This document shows positions 11,445-24,119 of a DNA stretch of 64,000 bases, piece after piece; position 1 is the first letter of the stretch; the number at the start of each line of letters is the position of its first letter. The translations under genes and the position numbers were made by a program. Below the pieces are notes generated by a model. It made no database searches. It saw only the letters and a program-made list of their open reading frames with translations, and was not told where the DNA came from. The stretch is from positions 868,001 through 932,000 of the forward strand of contig JARFIW010000658.1 in the NCBI GenBank assembly GCA_036346225.1, given 5' to 3'. The DNA is from Platerodrilus igneus (lineage: Eukaryota; Arthropoda; Insecta; Coleoptera; Lycidae).

Positions 11445-11934
11445 ACATTAAATTTTATGAAAGAATCGCCACTAAAATTAATTTCAGTATTGCCTTGATA
11501 ATATAAAGTATCCATGCAATACATCTCGTGGGTAATATCTTCAGAGGGTCACAACTCAAAGCACTTTTAATTGCTTGATCTAGTTGCAACAGTAGGGACG
11601 AGAATACCGACAGATATGTTTATTCGCATTTAGCTAAGGTTTACTTTAAAATGACACCGTGTGCAGAGATTAAAAACTTGGCCGAAACAATTTAGAAATG
11701 TAATTGAAGTCTTTTGTGGATTGCAGATAAATCAACTCACTTCAGTATAGTTCCCATTATATCGTGCTCTACTTAGAAATGAACTTGAGAAAAAGTTTGT
11801 ATTCGAACTGCTATTCGACAACTTATTTCAAAGAGGAACTGCTTTTTGTTGATTTTATTTCTCCACCACATTCTGAAGATAGTACGGGTAAAAATGATGT
11901 TACGTTACAAATTTCAATTTGTCCAATACTGGCG
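11445..11934. other. AT-rich DNA, nothing recognised
   Basis: No gene, transposon end or internal repeat was recognised in this stretch. Confidence 0.4.
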
Positions 11935-12740
11935 GGGACCCCGTACTAATTTTAAGAGTGGACCGCCTAACTACAGTAATGCGAGATTAGGTTCTTATGG
12001 AAAAATAATAAACACAATAAAAATAAACACGTAAAATGGTCAAAATACTAAACTACTTTACAAGTACCATTTACCTTGTAAGGCTTCACTAGTTGTCAAT
12101 AGTAAGGGGCACCAAACCGTTTTGTCGCAGCAATTACTTTAATATTTTTGCTACCCGGGGGAGATCTACTTGCATTCCGTATTCTAAAATTTACCACCTC
12201 ATTCTTTACCTTTCTCCACCATACCTTAAAAACATTCATTAACTTTTTATCACATTGAAACAATTTTTACCTAATACAGAGCTTCTTTCAAATATAATTT
12301 CATTACTGAGGTAGCTCTCATAATGATCTATTTCTTTCTATATTATAAATAACTCCGAATAAAATTCACCTAAACTCAAACTCTTGACAGTAAATTCAGG
12401 AAATGTAAATGCACATACGTTAACCTTATAGAAATAAATCAAATGTATCATCCAACTATCCAAGTATTACTTAAAAAAATCCTTAAAGAAACGTTAGGTC
12501 ATTTAGAATACGCAATACATTTTATAAATAAATCTTGCGTTTAAAATTAACACGCACATCGTTCTTACGTTTTAAAGGTTTCAAACTCCCTTACCGATAA
12601 TATCATGCTTAAATTTAAACAAATTTACTCTAACAGAATGAGCATTTACGGTAATATTAATTTTCTATTAAATAACTACGTACCTTTTTACAGCTTATAT
12701 TTACAATTTTACATGTACTTATTTATAATTTGTAAACAAT
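11935..12740. repeat. AT-rich dispersed repeat, copy 1 of 3
   Basis: Shares ordered anchors with 35085-35990 and 36030-36745: GGCACCAAACCG then TGTCGCAGCAA (12107-12135), and AAATTCACCTAAACTCAAAC (about 12362). Divergence is high. No terminal repeats, coding motif or tail was recognised, so its class is unknown. Confidence 0.6.
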
Positions 12741-15700
12741 AAAAAAGTTAAGCTCCACTTTATAGTTTTCAAATTAAGCACATCTGGGACACGAATGATT
12801 CGCCTCTTTTCGTTAATCGACACATAATTCACTCCATTCACCAACTGTACTTGAATAGTGAAATCCGTTCATCGCCCTTTTATTGACTAATGCCATTGTC
12901 CGATGTCCAACCGACGCGAACACGAATTCCACGATACCCATGTACTTGAACTTTCAGACGTTCTTGTCCAGCAACGTTCAAAAACAGTTTGTCGCTGGTA
13001 ACCTCAATCGAGGTGTCTACGGTTCACCATCTACACCACCGCTATTACTTAGCTCAAATTCCTTTTTTAACTAACTTTTGTCGAGCTAACTCATCATATT
13101 GTATTCTTTTTCCTTCACATTTTATTTCCACATTTTGTGCGTCTAAACTGTTGAATTATCGTTGTCAATATCGTTCTGACCGTGTCAACATACAGTAGGG
13201 TGTATCTTACATGATTGCGCTTTTTTCGAACCCGTGTGAATTTGTACAAATAATTTTATTATGCCGGTTAATTTTCGAGTGTCTATTTGTAATTTTTCTG
13301 AATTTAATACAAAAAGTGTAAAGTCCTGATCTCTATTACTGTTTGTATAACATGTGCGCTATCCTTATTCAATATCATATTGGTATAACAACGTTACTAA
13401 ATGCACACTACTAAAGCTCCTAATTTTTACAGGGTGTTTTCATGCTAAAAACTCATTCAACTAACTAATAGTAAATTCTTTCCTACTGTTTAATATTGAT
13501 TTACGTAACGCACTTACACTAAACACCATCCCATTCAATATTTAGGAGGTTCCTTTGTAACGGTTTCTTTTTACGCTTCTCTTAAGGGGCGATCTTTATT
13601 TCTTAGAACAAAGAGACCTAATTTTTTTATCGTCTTAACCGATTTCTTAGGTAACCGTTGGATTTTGATAGAGATGTTTTTTCACATGGAATTCCTTCTT
13701 CTGACTCTGTTGTAACGTTGGGCTTTGGAATAGCAAAATCCATGCGTAATAACAACGTAGTAATATTACAACAGAGAATAATTAACAATAACACTACACT
13801 CTGTATTGTATCATAAGTGGTCACCGCAACCTGTCCAAAAGGTTTCATTCAACTTGAGCGCAATGTAGGGTAATTGTTGTGACGATAAATTGACTTTGTG
13901 TACAACGACGTACTCAGCTACAGCAGACGGTTATCTCCAATTGGTGTCGGTAGAAGCGAAACTTTCGACTTGTGTTACAGCCGCCAAAAAACATTTCTTA
14001 ACGCTTTGATGTTACTTGTTCACTTCCCATAATATTACTGCAGTGGATAATGTTCGCCAATTTGACAGGTGTATGGAAAAACTCTTTCTCTAGACCAAAT
14101 CAGACGTACTCGAGGCATACTTTGGTTACGTATAAGAAGTCAGAAGTGCTGCATCAAGATATCTATGGAAGCACCTCTTAATTTAAACACGTCGATAGAC
14201 TCTGGGTATTGAATAGTTGCATTCAATATCGGACTTTTATAAGAATGCAAATTAAAGTTAAATGAATGCAAGGAAGCGACGTTGTCGCCATGGCAGCGGC
14301 TTACAAACTGTTCCGGATTGTTGATTTGAGGTTGCTGTAATACAATAGTTGTATTATATTTTCTGCAATGAATGTGTGGCTGCAAATCATTAGAAACCAT
14401 AACATCACTTTCGTACTAGCCATTACTACCATACAATAGTTTTTGCAAAGAATTTAGTGATTGAAGCATTTAATTAAAGGGAATTAGTAGAAGATTACAT
14501 GAATATTATAGAGGTAATAGTATCCCCAAAAATAGAATTAGAAAAATAATATACTTAGCACCTTCATTTTTGGCATGAAGCAGTAGGTAATATATTTAAT
14601 GAAGTAATCACAAATAGAATAGAGAAAAAGATACTGTAACGAAAACTCTATTTACACAAACAACAGCTGTTTATCTTCAAACTGATTATGCAAGCTTTTA
14701 CAACAACTCGTAGTTACAATGGAATTTGTTTAAAAGCTCTAACAACAATTAATTACCGAAATAATCGCTAACTTTACAAGTATTATCTTCTTAAGCTACG
14801 ATGATATCTTCTAAATGACTATCGAAGCCCTATAATTAACTAATCAACACTAATTATTAATTTATATTGCCACTACAATAATTTATATCGATCAGGTCAG
14901 TAATTTATATCACATAGAGCAATTTATATGTATCATCAATTTGTATAAAAGCTTTAAACTAGAACATATTGTAATCAAAACGCTATATAGAACTAAACTG
15001 TAGAAACCCTTAATGGCAATTTATACCTTATCCAATTGTTGTAGATTATTATTATTATTATTATTATTATTAAAGCATACCAGAATTTGCTAATAACATT
15101 TTGAAAGTACCTACTATAATTTCTTAAATTCAAAGTCTTGTACCTGTCAATTAAAAGATCTCACACCGCAGAGCCTATCAATCATCTTTTATGTACGAAC
15201 ACCTTCTTTACGGTCTAATGTAATTGTTCTAACCGGAGGCATACCTATCGGCGCTACAATATATTGATAGGTATTTGATGAACCAGTCAGACGTTATGGA
15301 ATCATTGCCAGTACGTTGTCTCGCATAACAAAAGGAAACATTATATTCACACAAATCAGATATTATAGAAGAGAGAAAGGTGATAGTGTTCAGCCTACAT
15401 TTGAAAGGTAGCTGCAGCCACCGATTTAGTCTCTATGTCAGTATACAAACAGAATGGCTGTCGCTTCTAAATAGTAACTTTACGTCTGTCATTACCCAGA
15501 ACACACATTTTTCAAATTTCTATTAAATGCAGAAAACCCATCTGTGACAAAAAAAGAAAGTTCTATCCCAAAAAGCACTGCTGTGAAAAACAACGGCATC
15601 TGAATGACTGTCTGCCACTTTCCTAGAGAACTATTCATTAAGTGTACAATATTCCAAGTCTTCTGCTACATGCATTTCCATAGAGAATACTTAATTTGAA

Positions 15701-16290
15701 ACCTCTTAAAAACACTTATGCATAGGAACTATCATAGGTTTTATGATAATTAGTACATTGTACTGATTTTAACATTTTTATAGCTGTAAGGGTTAATGGT
15801 TAATAATAATTTAATGCAAAATAAGGTTTGCGTTTTTAATTTTCAGTTTGAAGTTGCAATTTCTGAAAGCAATAACTTATAATTAAACAGACTAATATTC
15901 TTTATCTGCCCTTAAGGACAGAAACGGCATGTGATAAGGCAAAATATACATTGGTATTTTCAAAAAGTTTATATTTTTTACAGCAATATTTGTTTGAGAT
16001 TAATTTTTCACAAATAGCTTGATAACAAAAACCAACGTATTTTGAGAATCCTTAAATAAATATATTCTGAAAACAAACGCGCTTTTAAGCTTCTCAAAAA
16101 TTTACTGAAATACAACTAGAGCATTTGTACTCTAAGAAATGGGTGTCGTAGTTTAAGATTTTGAAAAGATAATTGCACAAGAAATTGACGCTAGCCGAAA
16201 AACAAGAAATTAATAAACTTTTGGATTTGTGTCTAATTGTAATTCAAAGCCATAAATTGATAACATAATAATCAAATATTTTCTTTACAG
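12741..16290. other. AT-rich intron-like DNA with an (ATT)n tract
   Basis: No confident coding content over 3.5 kb. A short (ATT)n microsatellite lies at 15045-15072. CAATTTATAT-like decamers recur loosely between 14860 and 15030. A minus-strand frame at 14140-14400 (86 codons) has balanced composition, but no domain was recognised and it has no exon-like boundaries. Confidence 0.45.
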
Positions 16291-16452
16291 AAGGCGTTCG
16301 CTTGGGACGGTTCTCAAGCAGGTGGCGTTCCTGTTGGATCTCAATCAGGAGGTGTGGGAGGTCAAGGTGCGCAAGGTCTCGTACACTGGATGAGCGTTAT
16401 GGCTGAACATATGGACCCAGCTGTTTCGCATTACATGACCTGGAACCAAGAT
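16291..16452 (+). CDS. Internal coding exon, 54 codons, Gly/Gln-rich then His/Met/Trp block
   Basis: This is the clearest host exon here. It is preceded by a strong pyrimidine tract and acceptor (TTTTCTTTACAG, ending at 16290) and followed by a consensus donor GTAAGT at 16453. Its 162 bases are exactly 54 codons, phase 0 at both ends. The other two frames contain stops. The protein reads KAFAWDGSQAGGVPVGSQSG, then GVGGQGAQG, then LVHWMSVMAEHMDPAVSHYM and TWNQD. Composition and codon use (GGT, GTT, CAA) contrast sharply with the AT-rich flanks. The His/Met/Trp block looks like a conserved motif in a regulatory protein, but I cannot name the family. It may share a gene with the candidate at 2192. 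Confidence 0.85.
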
Positions 16453-17545
16453 GTAAGTTTTTTCTAATATTTTCACGTAAGACTAGTTAACCGTCATATC
16501 ACACATACGTAATTTGCATACACGGCTATACAAAACATTTAAAGCGTGTAGACAAAAAACGATCCCCTAATTTTTTATCTTTAAATTCGAACCCGCAGCG
16601 GTTCTCACGACGATTCAAATGAATCCGAATCATCTATCTTCTGTTTGTCTATTTCTTAATAGCCATTTTTGTCACGTTGATATTTGCATACGCAGGCCAG
16701 TGGTTGATTCAACCCTTCAAGCCTTATATATGCAGATGCCTCTTTAGTTTTTACCTTTATCTCACGGACTGCCTTTATTCCAAGTCTTTTTAATACCCTG
16801 GAACAAGGTAGTTTTAATTTTATTTATATATGCACACTCAAGTACATGAGCATCTTTCATAAAAACGGCTTTGCAATGAAAAAATCACCCTTTATCCTTT
16901 GTCATTTTTTATAGTTGTTTTTAATAAGCCGTGGGGTATAATTTGAATATTGTTGAAATTTACGTTCAATTAATTCGCTCCGTTTAGGATCATGTAAAGT
17001 ATAGTTTTTCAAAATAGTATTATTGTACTAAATTTTTAGCTCTAGTGAAAGGGGTATTGATAAGGAGGATGATAGTGTACATTTGAGAATGTGGAGGTTT
17101 CTAATAAAATTTCTAAGATTGCGCTCACCATAAATAACCAGCTCAATTTTTTAGAAGCGTTATGGGGAGTCCTATAATATGACCTGAGAAATCGAAGGTG
17201 TGTATTTAGTTAATTTAGATTAAGAATTTATTCTCAGATGATTGTAAGGTTTGTTGGACAACGGTCCAACGAAGTTGAACAGTAGTCATATTTCAGAAAC
17301 TGCTTTTATAGCAAATTGCCTAATTTTAAAAATTCAATGCTTTTACTTATAAGACGTACAGTTGTTGATAGTGGAGATACATCTGGTATGAATTACATAG
17401 TTATGCAGAAAGAATCAGTCCACATTAACCTTATTTTGTACTAATAGGGTTCTAAGGTTGAGGTAATAGTGACAGGAGAGTTGAAAACGCATCATAGGTT
17501 CTGTCCGTCTTGCAAATTATTGGTTTTGAAATACTTTACTTCCAT
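16453..17545. other. Intron downstream of the 16291 exon
   Basis: Begins with the donor GTAAGT. AT-rich with no coding motif recognised. The next exon of this gene was not found within the window. Confidence 0.5.
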
Positions 17546-17850
17546 TATAATTCATCATTAGGTATTCAGTCCTAGAACTGGTTAGACGCTTACCTCCATT
17601 GTTTCCTATTTTGAGGATCCTACACATTTAACTGAAATTCCCAGAGGCTACATCTTTCACTGTCTATGTGCAATAGTCTAATCTGGCTCCACCTCTACCT
17701 CTTTTTTTCTTTTCTCTGTTTCTAACATGTGTCGCACTAACTCCTTCATGCCTGAGTAGGTGTTCTATCATCATATCTTTCCTATTTTTATAGTTTTCTG
17801 CAAATTTCTTTCTTCCCCCACCATTTCTAGTACCTTTCTACTTCATTTTT
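17546..17850 (-). mobile_element. LINE 3'-end fragment
   Basis: On the plus strand it starts ATTCATCATTAGGTATTCAG, then CCTAGAACTGGTTAGACGC, TCACTGTCTATGTGCAATAG and TGTGTCGCACTA. The same order is seen at 30446 and 31340. On the minus strand this corresponds to the RMIGHILRH-like C-terminus and 3' end of the LINE. 5'-truncated, about 300 bp. Confidence 0.8.
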
Positions 17851-18429
17851 GTACCACGCACAGAGTGAACGACGATAACAGAATTTTTACACACTCTTCT
17901 CTGACTCTCAATACACCTGAATAAGACAAACGAAGTTCACCAAAAATTGTATAATGAACTAAAAAAAATTACAATTTACAATATACGCCCTTTCTAATAT
18001 CATTTACTTTTTATAGAACTTTTAAATTAAAATTAATACAAATGTTCCTCTCGAATTAGCTCTTTACGAAGATTATAAAATTTTACACCTTTGAAAGCAA
18101 TTAAAGCCAGTAAAAAAAATTGTATTTTACCACGAATAGTTTCGTTGAACGTTCAAAGAAATATCCCTTTTCTTAAACATAATTCTACGTATCAAACAAA
18201 GCTTTTGTTGACCTATTACACAAATGATTTAATCACATGTAACTTTTAACCTCACTTCTGAACACATAAATTATGTAAAATTATAAATGTAACATGTTAC
18301 AAATTGTATAAATATTTCGGACCTTATGTTTCTCCTGTTTTTTTCTTACTGGAGCATCCTGACCCAAATTCCCACTTGTTCTGGAACTTCCGATAATTTG
18401 GCTTAGAAAATCGCTCTTAGTTGAATAAC
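17851..18429. other. AT-rich DNA, nothing recognised
   Basis: No gene or repeat was recognised between the LINE fragment and the minisatellite-like stretch. Confidence 0.4.
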
Positions 18430-18650
18430 GGTCGTTTGTTCAGTAGGTTAAAGTCGTTGACTAACAACTTAGCGTGTTAACCCAGTAATTTGAAATATTC
18501 ACCTGCAACTGGGAGTCATTTGCCCAATAATTTGAAGTATTAACCCTGTACTTAGACTTTTACCTGTGACTCAGTCATTTACCCGTAACTCAGTGTGTTA
18601 ACCCAGTAATTTAGTTCATTACTTTGTTCATTTCTTAGTTCATTCCTTAG
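18430..18650. repeat. Degenerate short tandem repeat (AACTCAGT / TTAACCCAGTAATTT)
   Basis: GTGTTAACCCAGTAATTT occurs at about 18474 and 18595. Between the two, variants such as CATTTGCCCAATAATTTGAA, GACTCAGTCATTTACCC and GTAACTCAGTGTG repeat with a loose spacing of about 14-20 bp. Confidence 0.65.
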
Positions 18651-18981
18651 AGCCGTTTATATCAACGGCAAAATTCTGTATAAATTTATTTCAACGCGCA
18701 CTTTGCTGTTTATATCTCTTGAAATTATAATTTTTAATTACGTTTCAAGTTCTTGAACTCACAATTTTTACTAAAAATAGTATTCACGTAATAATTTTCT
18801 TTCAACTAGCACATTCGGCGCGTGGATTATTAAATGATCCTTCTTTATCTGTTTTCGTTGATTTTATAGAACAAGGTATTTCCAGAATGTTCCACGCGCT
18901 CTAATTGGTTGACAGCAGTTGTTCGTCCGTGGAAAAGACGTTTCTATGGTTATCTGCAAGGTGATAGATTTTAGCGGTCTA

Positions 18982-19165
18982 ATATGTACGTTGAAAGTTG
19001 CACCTATACCGCAATTTTCTGGAGGGACTTTATTAACAAATGGTATTTTATGTACGTTGTAAATCGTACGTATACCGGAACTTTCTAGCGGGACTTTTAT
19101 TACAAACGGTAATTAAATATGGCATTTTGTATACGTTCAAAACCGCACGTACATCGGAACTTTAA
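18982..19165. repeat. Tandem repeat of about 70-80 bp, 2.5 copies
   Basis: Units start TATGTACGTTGAAAGTTGCA, TATGTACGTTGTAAATCGTA and GTATACGTTCAAAACCGCA. Each is followed by TATACCG or TACATCG, AACTTT or AATTTTC, and, in the first two, a GGGACTTTTATTA-like block. Confidence 0.75.
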
Positions 19166-19329
19166 ATATCTATACTTTATAAAATACGCTTTTTTTTTAA
19201 ATGGTTGCTTATCACAAATTGGTATAAATTTACACGCGTTTATTAGCTTCTTTACGCAAATACGTTTTGATTGAAAGAAATTTCATTTCACGTTTATTTT
19301 TCTTCAAATGTGTTGAAGTTGTATATGCT

Positions 19330-19500
19330 TTGAGCTCAGGAATGTTTTTAAATGCTCTAGAATGATTGGATTGCTTCCGCAACCCAACCACTTGCGGAAT
19401 CAATAGCTTTCCAAATACTTTATTTGTACAATCGACATTTGTTGAGAATATTGCAAAACCAACACTTGTAGTAATCATCAGGTTTAAATACAATTACTTT
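19330..19500 (+). repeat. About 170-bp dispersed repeat, partial copy
   Basis: Contains CAATCGACATTTGTTGAGAA, AAACCAACACTTGTAG and CATCAGGTTTAAATACAATT. These match in order 31240-31330 and the reverse complement of 23585-23680. It directly adjoins the LINE fragment at 19501. Confidence 0.65.
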
Positions 19501-19902
19501 TTTCATCATTAAATTTTCCGTCCTGAAACTTGTTGTACGCGTTCCTCGGTTAATTTCTATTCTGAGCTATCGTACACATATCCCTAAAATTCCCTTAAGC
19601 TACATCTTTCACTATCTGTGTGAAATAGTGTAATCTAACTCTATATCTATCTCTCTCACACTTCTGCTTCTATTATATCCTGCACTATTCTTTCATGCCT
19701 TGGAACGTGTCCTATTATCCTATGTCTCCTATTTCTTTACCTTTTTTCACAGATATAGTTCTTCCCTTAGTATTTCTAGAATTTCTTTGTTCTTAACTTT
19801 CTTTGTCCATGATATCTTTATCATACAACTGTATTACCACACTTTATAAACTTCTAACCTTTTTTATGCGCTTTTCCTACTGTCCACGTTTAACAGTCGC
19901 TT
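19501..19902 (-). mobile_element. LINE 3'-end fragment
   Basis: TTTCATCATTAAATTTTCCG, CGCGTTCCTCGGTTAATTTC and TCACTATCTGTGTGAAATAG match 31330-31460 in order. The rest follows the LINE copy to the CGTTTAACAGTCG block. Same 3' flank as the copy at 31340. Minus-oriented and 5'-truncated. Confidence 0.75.
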
Positions 19903-21084
19903 TTAGATAAAAAATAAAGGTATTTGCAATACTTTGCGCGTATGAGGACGTTTTTTAAATAGCTTTATCCAAAAAGTGTTCAGTTATGTGTCTACGCGTA
20001 AAAGCGTAGTTATTATAAAAGATTTTCATGTTTGCAATTAATAACGGGAATAGCGTTCAAATACTCTAGGAAGAATTGACATTATAGTTGAAAAACGCAC
20101 TGAATTGCATTTTGCGGGAAGTCGCATGTATCATATTTCAAAAATTTTAATTGAAAAAAACTTGAAAACGCGTTCATTGTCTATTCTAGAATAATCGGGT
20201 ACTTAAATAGAACAGGAGGCCAGTAATGAAATACCGTAGATTTGTGGAAGCTGTTAAATAAGGAATGTAAACGTAAATCCAATTAAGACGAGTTAAGAGA
20301 TAACTTCGTGAAAATAAGATTGATTGCAGCTATAAATGTTGAATGTCGTAAATATAAGGGAGCGACGTCAACTAATTAATAATAGCTTGGACTATTACGA
20401 CAGAATTCTCAAAAATTGCATCATTAATCAAGATTTTCAATACGTGCTAAAAAGAAGAACCCTTTTTCTACAACCAATCCCAACATGGAAACGACAATAT
20501 GACCTTGCTATAAGGTTCGAAATGCTAACATATATGGAGGCTAGACCATATAACCAACTGAAAGACGATCAAAGAAAATATCAGTTGATGAGTTGATATT
20601 AAAATGTCACGATGCTGTCAACCAGTGGTAATATACATAGTAAAATATTACAGTTTTAGTAATTGAAATTATTTTATTTAAATAGCAAAGGAAAAGTGTT
20701 TTAAATGTACAAAAGTAAGATAGATTAATTGGAAGTACGTAAAATAAATAAATAATGATCGACTATTTCAACGTACAGTATTAACTAATCGTACATGGAT
20801 TTGGAATGCAATTTGATCTTTAATGGAAAATTTTTAACGATTTGAACGATCTGGACGTGGATGAATGACTACGTGTCAAACAGAAACAACATCGACCTGC
20901 ATGATTAACATTGTTTTAAAATTTAACAAAAGGGTATTTCTATTTATTAGTACCACAATGGGAGTACTTTTATGTGCTAGTCTTTGAAATTGTGTACAAA
21001 TTTGATAAATGGATTGGGAGGCAACAGCCTACGGTGAAATTTTGCCATTTTGTAAGAAAAATTATTAAACCTAACTAATAGGAT
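19903..21084. other. AT-rich DNA, one 86-codon frame of unknown value
   Basis: No repeat was recognised. The plus-strand frame 20336-20596 reads as ordinary-looking protein (RERRQLINNSLDYYDRILKN and so on). It has no recognised domain, promoter or splice context, and may be chance or an old transposon piece. Confidence 0.35.
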
Positions 21085-21650
21085 TCGGTTAAATTTGATT
21101 TTAAGAAATTCAGTTATATATCTTATCTTGACAAATGTTGTACATAATAAGATTAATTAAGGAGTTATTGGAGAACGAAATTAAGATTAGAGTGTGCATC
21201 ATGACTCTAATTTTAGTATAAGTGAGTCACAACTTAGAAGTTATATTTTTGTTAGATTTAAGAGACTGTTTGTAAGGAAAACCGATTGTGGAAATATTGA
21301 ACTCTATTTTTAGATTTTAACGTGTGTATGAAAGTATTTTTATTAGAGATTTTAAGTGAGATATTGTTTTTTTAGAGGAAAGCTGTTGTGAATGTAATAA
21401 TTGTTATTTGAAAGATTGTTTGCTAACGAATATTTGATGTCATAAGTTTGATGTTAGATTCTTGTTGTTTCATTTAAACTGAATTAGCAAACATAATTAG
21501 GGCAACACTATTGTTAACCATTTCAGATCACAGCATCTTTTATTGGCTCCCTACGTCGTGCAACTTGAGTCCACAGCACTTTTACCGATGTCTAACCTGA
21601 GGTTCATTTATAATCAGCTACAAACCACAGCAAATCACAGCAAATTCTCC
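21085..21650 (+). repeat. Dispersed repeat of about 500 bp, copy 1 (copy 2 at 53655)
   Basis: Shares ordered blocks with 53655-54390: TTAATTAAGGAGTTATTGGA against TTAATTAGGGAGTTATTTAA, TATAAGTGAGT, TATTTGAAAGATTGTTTG, and at the end paired GCTCCCTACGTCG and CGATGTCTAACCTGAGG blocks against GACGCCGAATGTGG and TACGCCCAACCTGGGG. The last blocks resemble the primer-binding leader of LTR retroelements, so this may be an old LTR. Copy 1 lacks the SINE present in copy 2. Confidence 0.6.
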
Positions 21651-21734
21651 TCCAATTATTTTCTAAAAAGATCCACTAGTTTACCGATATTTAATGCTAC
21701 GTAAAGGGGGTTAAGCAAACCTGATGACTATCAC

Positions 21735-23556
21735 GATTCCCTACCACTCTTTTTTGGGATAGTGTCTCTGGTGTTTCATACATATAACTTACAAGTTGGA
21801 GGAGACGTCTGTTGCTGCTTATTCAACGGCTTTTAGAATTTCTGCTTGCACCTTATCTATACCCCGCACCTTACTATGTTTTAGACCCTTTAATGCTAAT
21901 TCAAACTCATTTCTAAGTATAGGATATCCCATGTTAACCTTTTCAGTATCTGATTTCTGTTATAGTGCTTCTAGTTCCTGTCCTACATTTAAATTCTCTA
22001 TATATTCTTGCCATCTAATCACTTTCTCTACATTTTCTATAATGATATCCCCCCGCTCCTCTTATATTTTTGCTTTATGGTTTGATATTCCTAAAATTCA
22101 TTCTAATTAATTTGTATGCTTCGTTTGTCTTTCCTATTTTCTTTTCAGTTGGTACCTTTTGTACTTTTCCTCAAACCATTGTTCTTTAGCTTTCTGTTTT
22201 TGATTTTTGTCTTTCCTCCAATAATCAGAATATCCTTTGTCACCTATGGTTTCTTTTTGTTTATATCCCATAATATCTCTGGCCGCCATGTTTAAGCTAG
22301 ATTTAATGTTATTCCATTTTGCTCTACTTTCCTACTATCAGAAATTTTCCTGATGTTTTTCAGTAATTCATTTGACTCCTTTCTCAAATTTTTTGTGAGT
22401 ATCTTTATCTTTTAGCTTCTCAAAGTCAAAGTGTTTTTACCTTCTTTTTTTCGACTTTTTAAATTTAAGCACAGGTTTCATAATTACTATGTTTTGGTCA
22501 GTGTCCATATCTACGTCTGGATAGGTTCTACAGTCTTTCATTTGACTCCTAAACCGTTTGTTGAACAATAATGTATTCTATTTGATATCTCCCTATGGCT
22601 CCTGGCATTTTGCACGTGTATCGTCTTCTAGTGATGTTGAAATAATATTGGTGATGGTTAAATTGTTTTTGTCACAAAATTCTACCAACCTATTTCCCCT
22701 CTCGTTCCTCATGCCAAAACAAAATAAACCTACTGCCGTTTTTTCTTTACTCTTGCATACCACTGCATTATAATCTTCCGAAATTATTAATAAATTTTCA
22801 CATCCTTTGACAAATCTTATTATGTCTTCGGTATATTTGTACTTTTACCTCTTGCTCACTGTAAACTGTAAACCTGTATTATTACTATATGTACCTGTTT
22901 AGATTCTAACCTAAACACGAGCACTCTTTCATTCTTTTGCAAGTAGTTTTGTGTACATTGTCCGATATTTATCCGCATAGTTATCCCCACACCTGAATTT
23001 CCTTCCTCTGATCCTGTATGAATTACTCTAAAGTCTCCGCTCCAGAATTCCCCCGTCTCTGTGTCCAATTTTAAATTCTCTATCCTACCTACAGCTCCGT
23101 GCTTCTGATATTTTACGCTTCGACCAGCAAATTGTTTACCGCTCTTTTTTAAACATGTCGATTACATCCTCCGAAGTAGTCTCCATCGTAAAGATCCGAA
23201 TGGAGGATTATTGTAACTCCGGATTCTTTTACCGCCAGAGGATGCCATCATTTTAAAAACGTTTTTAGTTCGCTGTGTACTTGGGAGGTAATGTAATGGT
23301 TTCCTGTTGCCGTTCACATCGCAGTAGTGTGTCTTAGAATGCCATACCGATCTTCATAGTCTCTGTCACTCTAGGTACTGAAAGAGGTTATGCCTTCCTT
23401 CGAAAACCTGTCTTAGTCTGGTTCCTCACTAAAGACCCCATTAATTTGGTTAAACCTATAGTTCGGCTCTTTAGCTCACTGAAACACGCAAGCCACCTTA
23501 CCCATTCTATTGTTCTAGAACTTTTTCCAAGTGCAGGTCGGTTCAGAACAATCTAT
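21735..23556 (-). mobile_element. LINE 5'-half fragment (endonuclease to start of reverse transcriptase)
   Basis: Follows the near-complete LINE at 32600-34558 in order, including its left and right edges (GTGCAGGTC near 23536 and 34545). On the minus strand, 23068-22856 reads TGEFWSGDFRVIHTGSEEGN and later KNERVLVFRLESKQVHIVII, the early part of an apurinic-type endonuclease domain. The first part of the RT region (ELALRGLKNGK homologue) is recognisable near 21900, with stops. 3'-truncated within the RT region. Confidence 0.85.
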
Positions 23557-23584
23557 TACAATTATCAAAATTTACTCCTTTTAT

Positions 23585-23760
23585 ATCAGACTCAGAATAC
23601 ACTTAAACCTGATGAGCAACTACAGGTGTTGGTTTTGCAATATTTTCAACTAATATTGATTGTGCGAGAGAATATATTGGAAAACTATTAATTCGGCAAA
23701 TGTTTAAGTGTTGGGAGATTTTGGTAGCCACAGACTGCTTAACCTCCTTCACATATCTTA
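23585..23760 (-). repeat. About 170-bp dispersed repeat, inverted copy
   Basis: Plus strand reads CAACTACAGGTGTTGGTTTT, TATTGATTGTGCGAGAG, GGCAAATGTTTAAGTGTTGG and CTGCTTAACCTCCTTCAC. This is the reverse complement of the units at 30965-31135 and 31145-31330. It lies between the 5' edge of a LINE and a SINE. Confidence 0.8.
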
Positions 23761-24048
23761 CATGTGATTTTTCCAATGCTCCACCCGAAGGTACTACATT
23801 GGCCAGGAGGCGAGTTTTTACCTGGAAAATTTGGAATTTTGCCGAACCCTTGCTGTTTCAAGCAAGGTAGGGATCTTTAACGTGCGTGACAACACACACA
23901 CGGGACCTCCATTTTACCTCTCATCCGAACGAGTGTGTATTTTTGTGAAAAATTCTCGCCTAACATTTTTCAAGCGGACCGTGTCGGGATTCGAACCCGG
24001 GACTTGTGCGTAGTAGTCACACACATACCACTACGCCACGGAGCCGCC
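23757..24048 (-). mobile_element. tRNA-derived SINE, copy 1 (full length)
   Basis: Read on the minus strand from 24048: a tRNA-like head (GGCGGCTCCGTGGCGTAGTG for box A, GGTTCGAATCCC for box B), then CACGGTCCGCTTG, a body of about 200 bp (GTTAGGCGAG, GATGAGAGGTAAAATGG, TTAAAGATCCCTACC, CCAGGTAAAAACTCGCC) and an end GGAGCATTGGAAAAATC. RNA polymerase III would transcribe it from the internal promoter; it has no coding capacity and would rely on LINE proteins. This is the best-preserved box B of the six copies. Confidence 0.9.
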
Positions 24049-24119
24049 TTTCCTCACATACCACTGAATATCGGTGAAATATGATATCTATTTGCAAAAC
24101 AATAGAAGGGAACTGAACT

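Noticed and set aside
14140..14400. 86-codon minus-strand frame as a gene
   Set aside because: Balanced composition but no domain, no exon boundary and no neighbouring coding evidence.
20336..20596. 86-codon frame of balanced composition as a host exon
   Set aside because: No splice-site or promoter support and no recognisable domain; kept only as a note in the flanking region.
23980..24048. Independent tRNA gene at the SINE head
   Set aside because: It has box A and box B but no acceptor pairing, and the same sequence heads several SINE copies.
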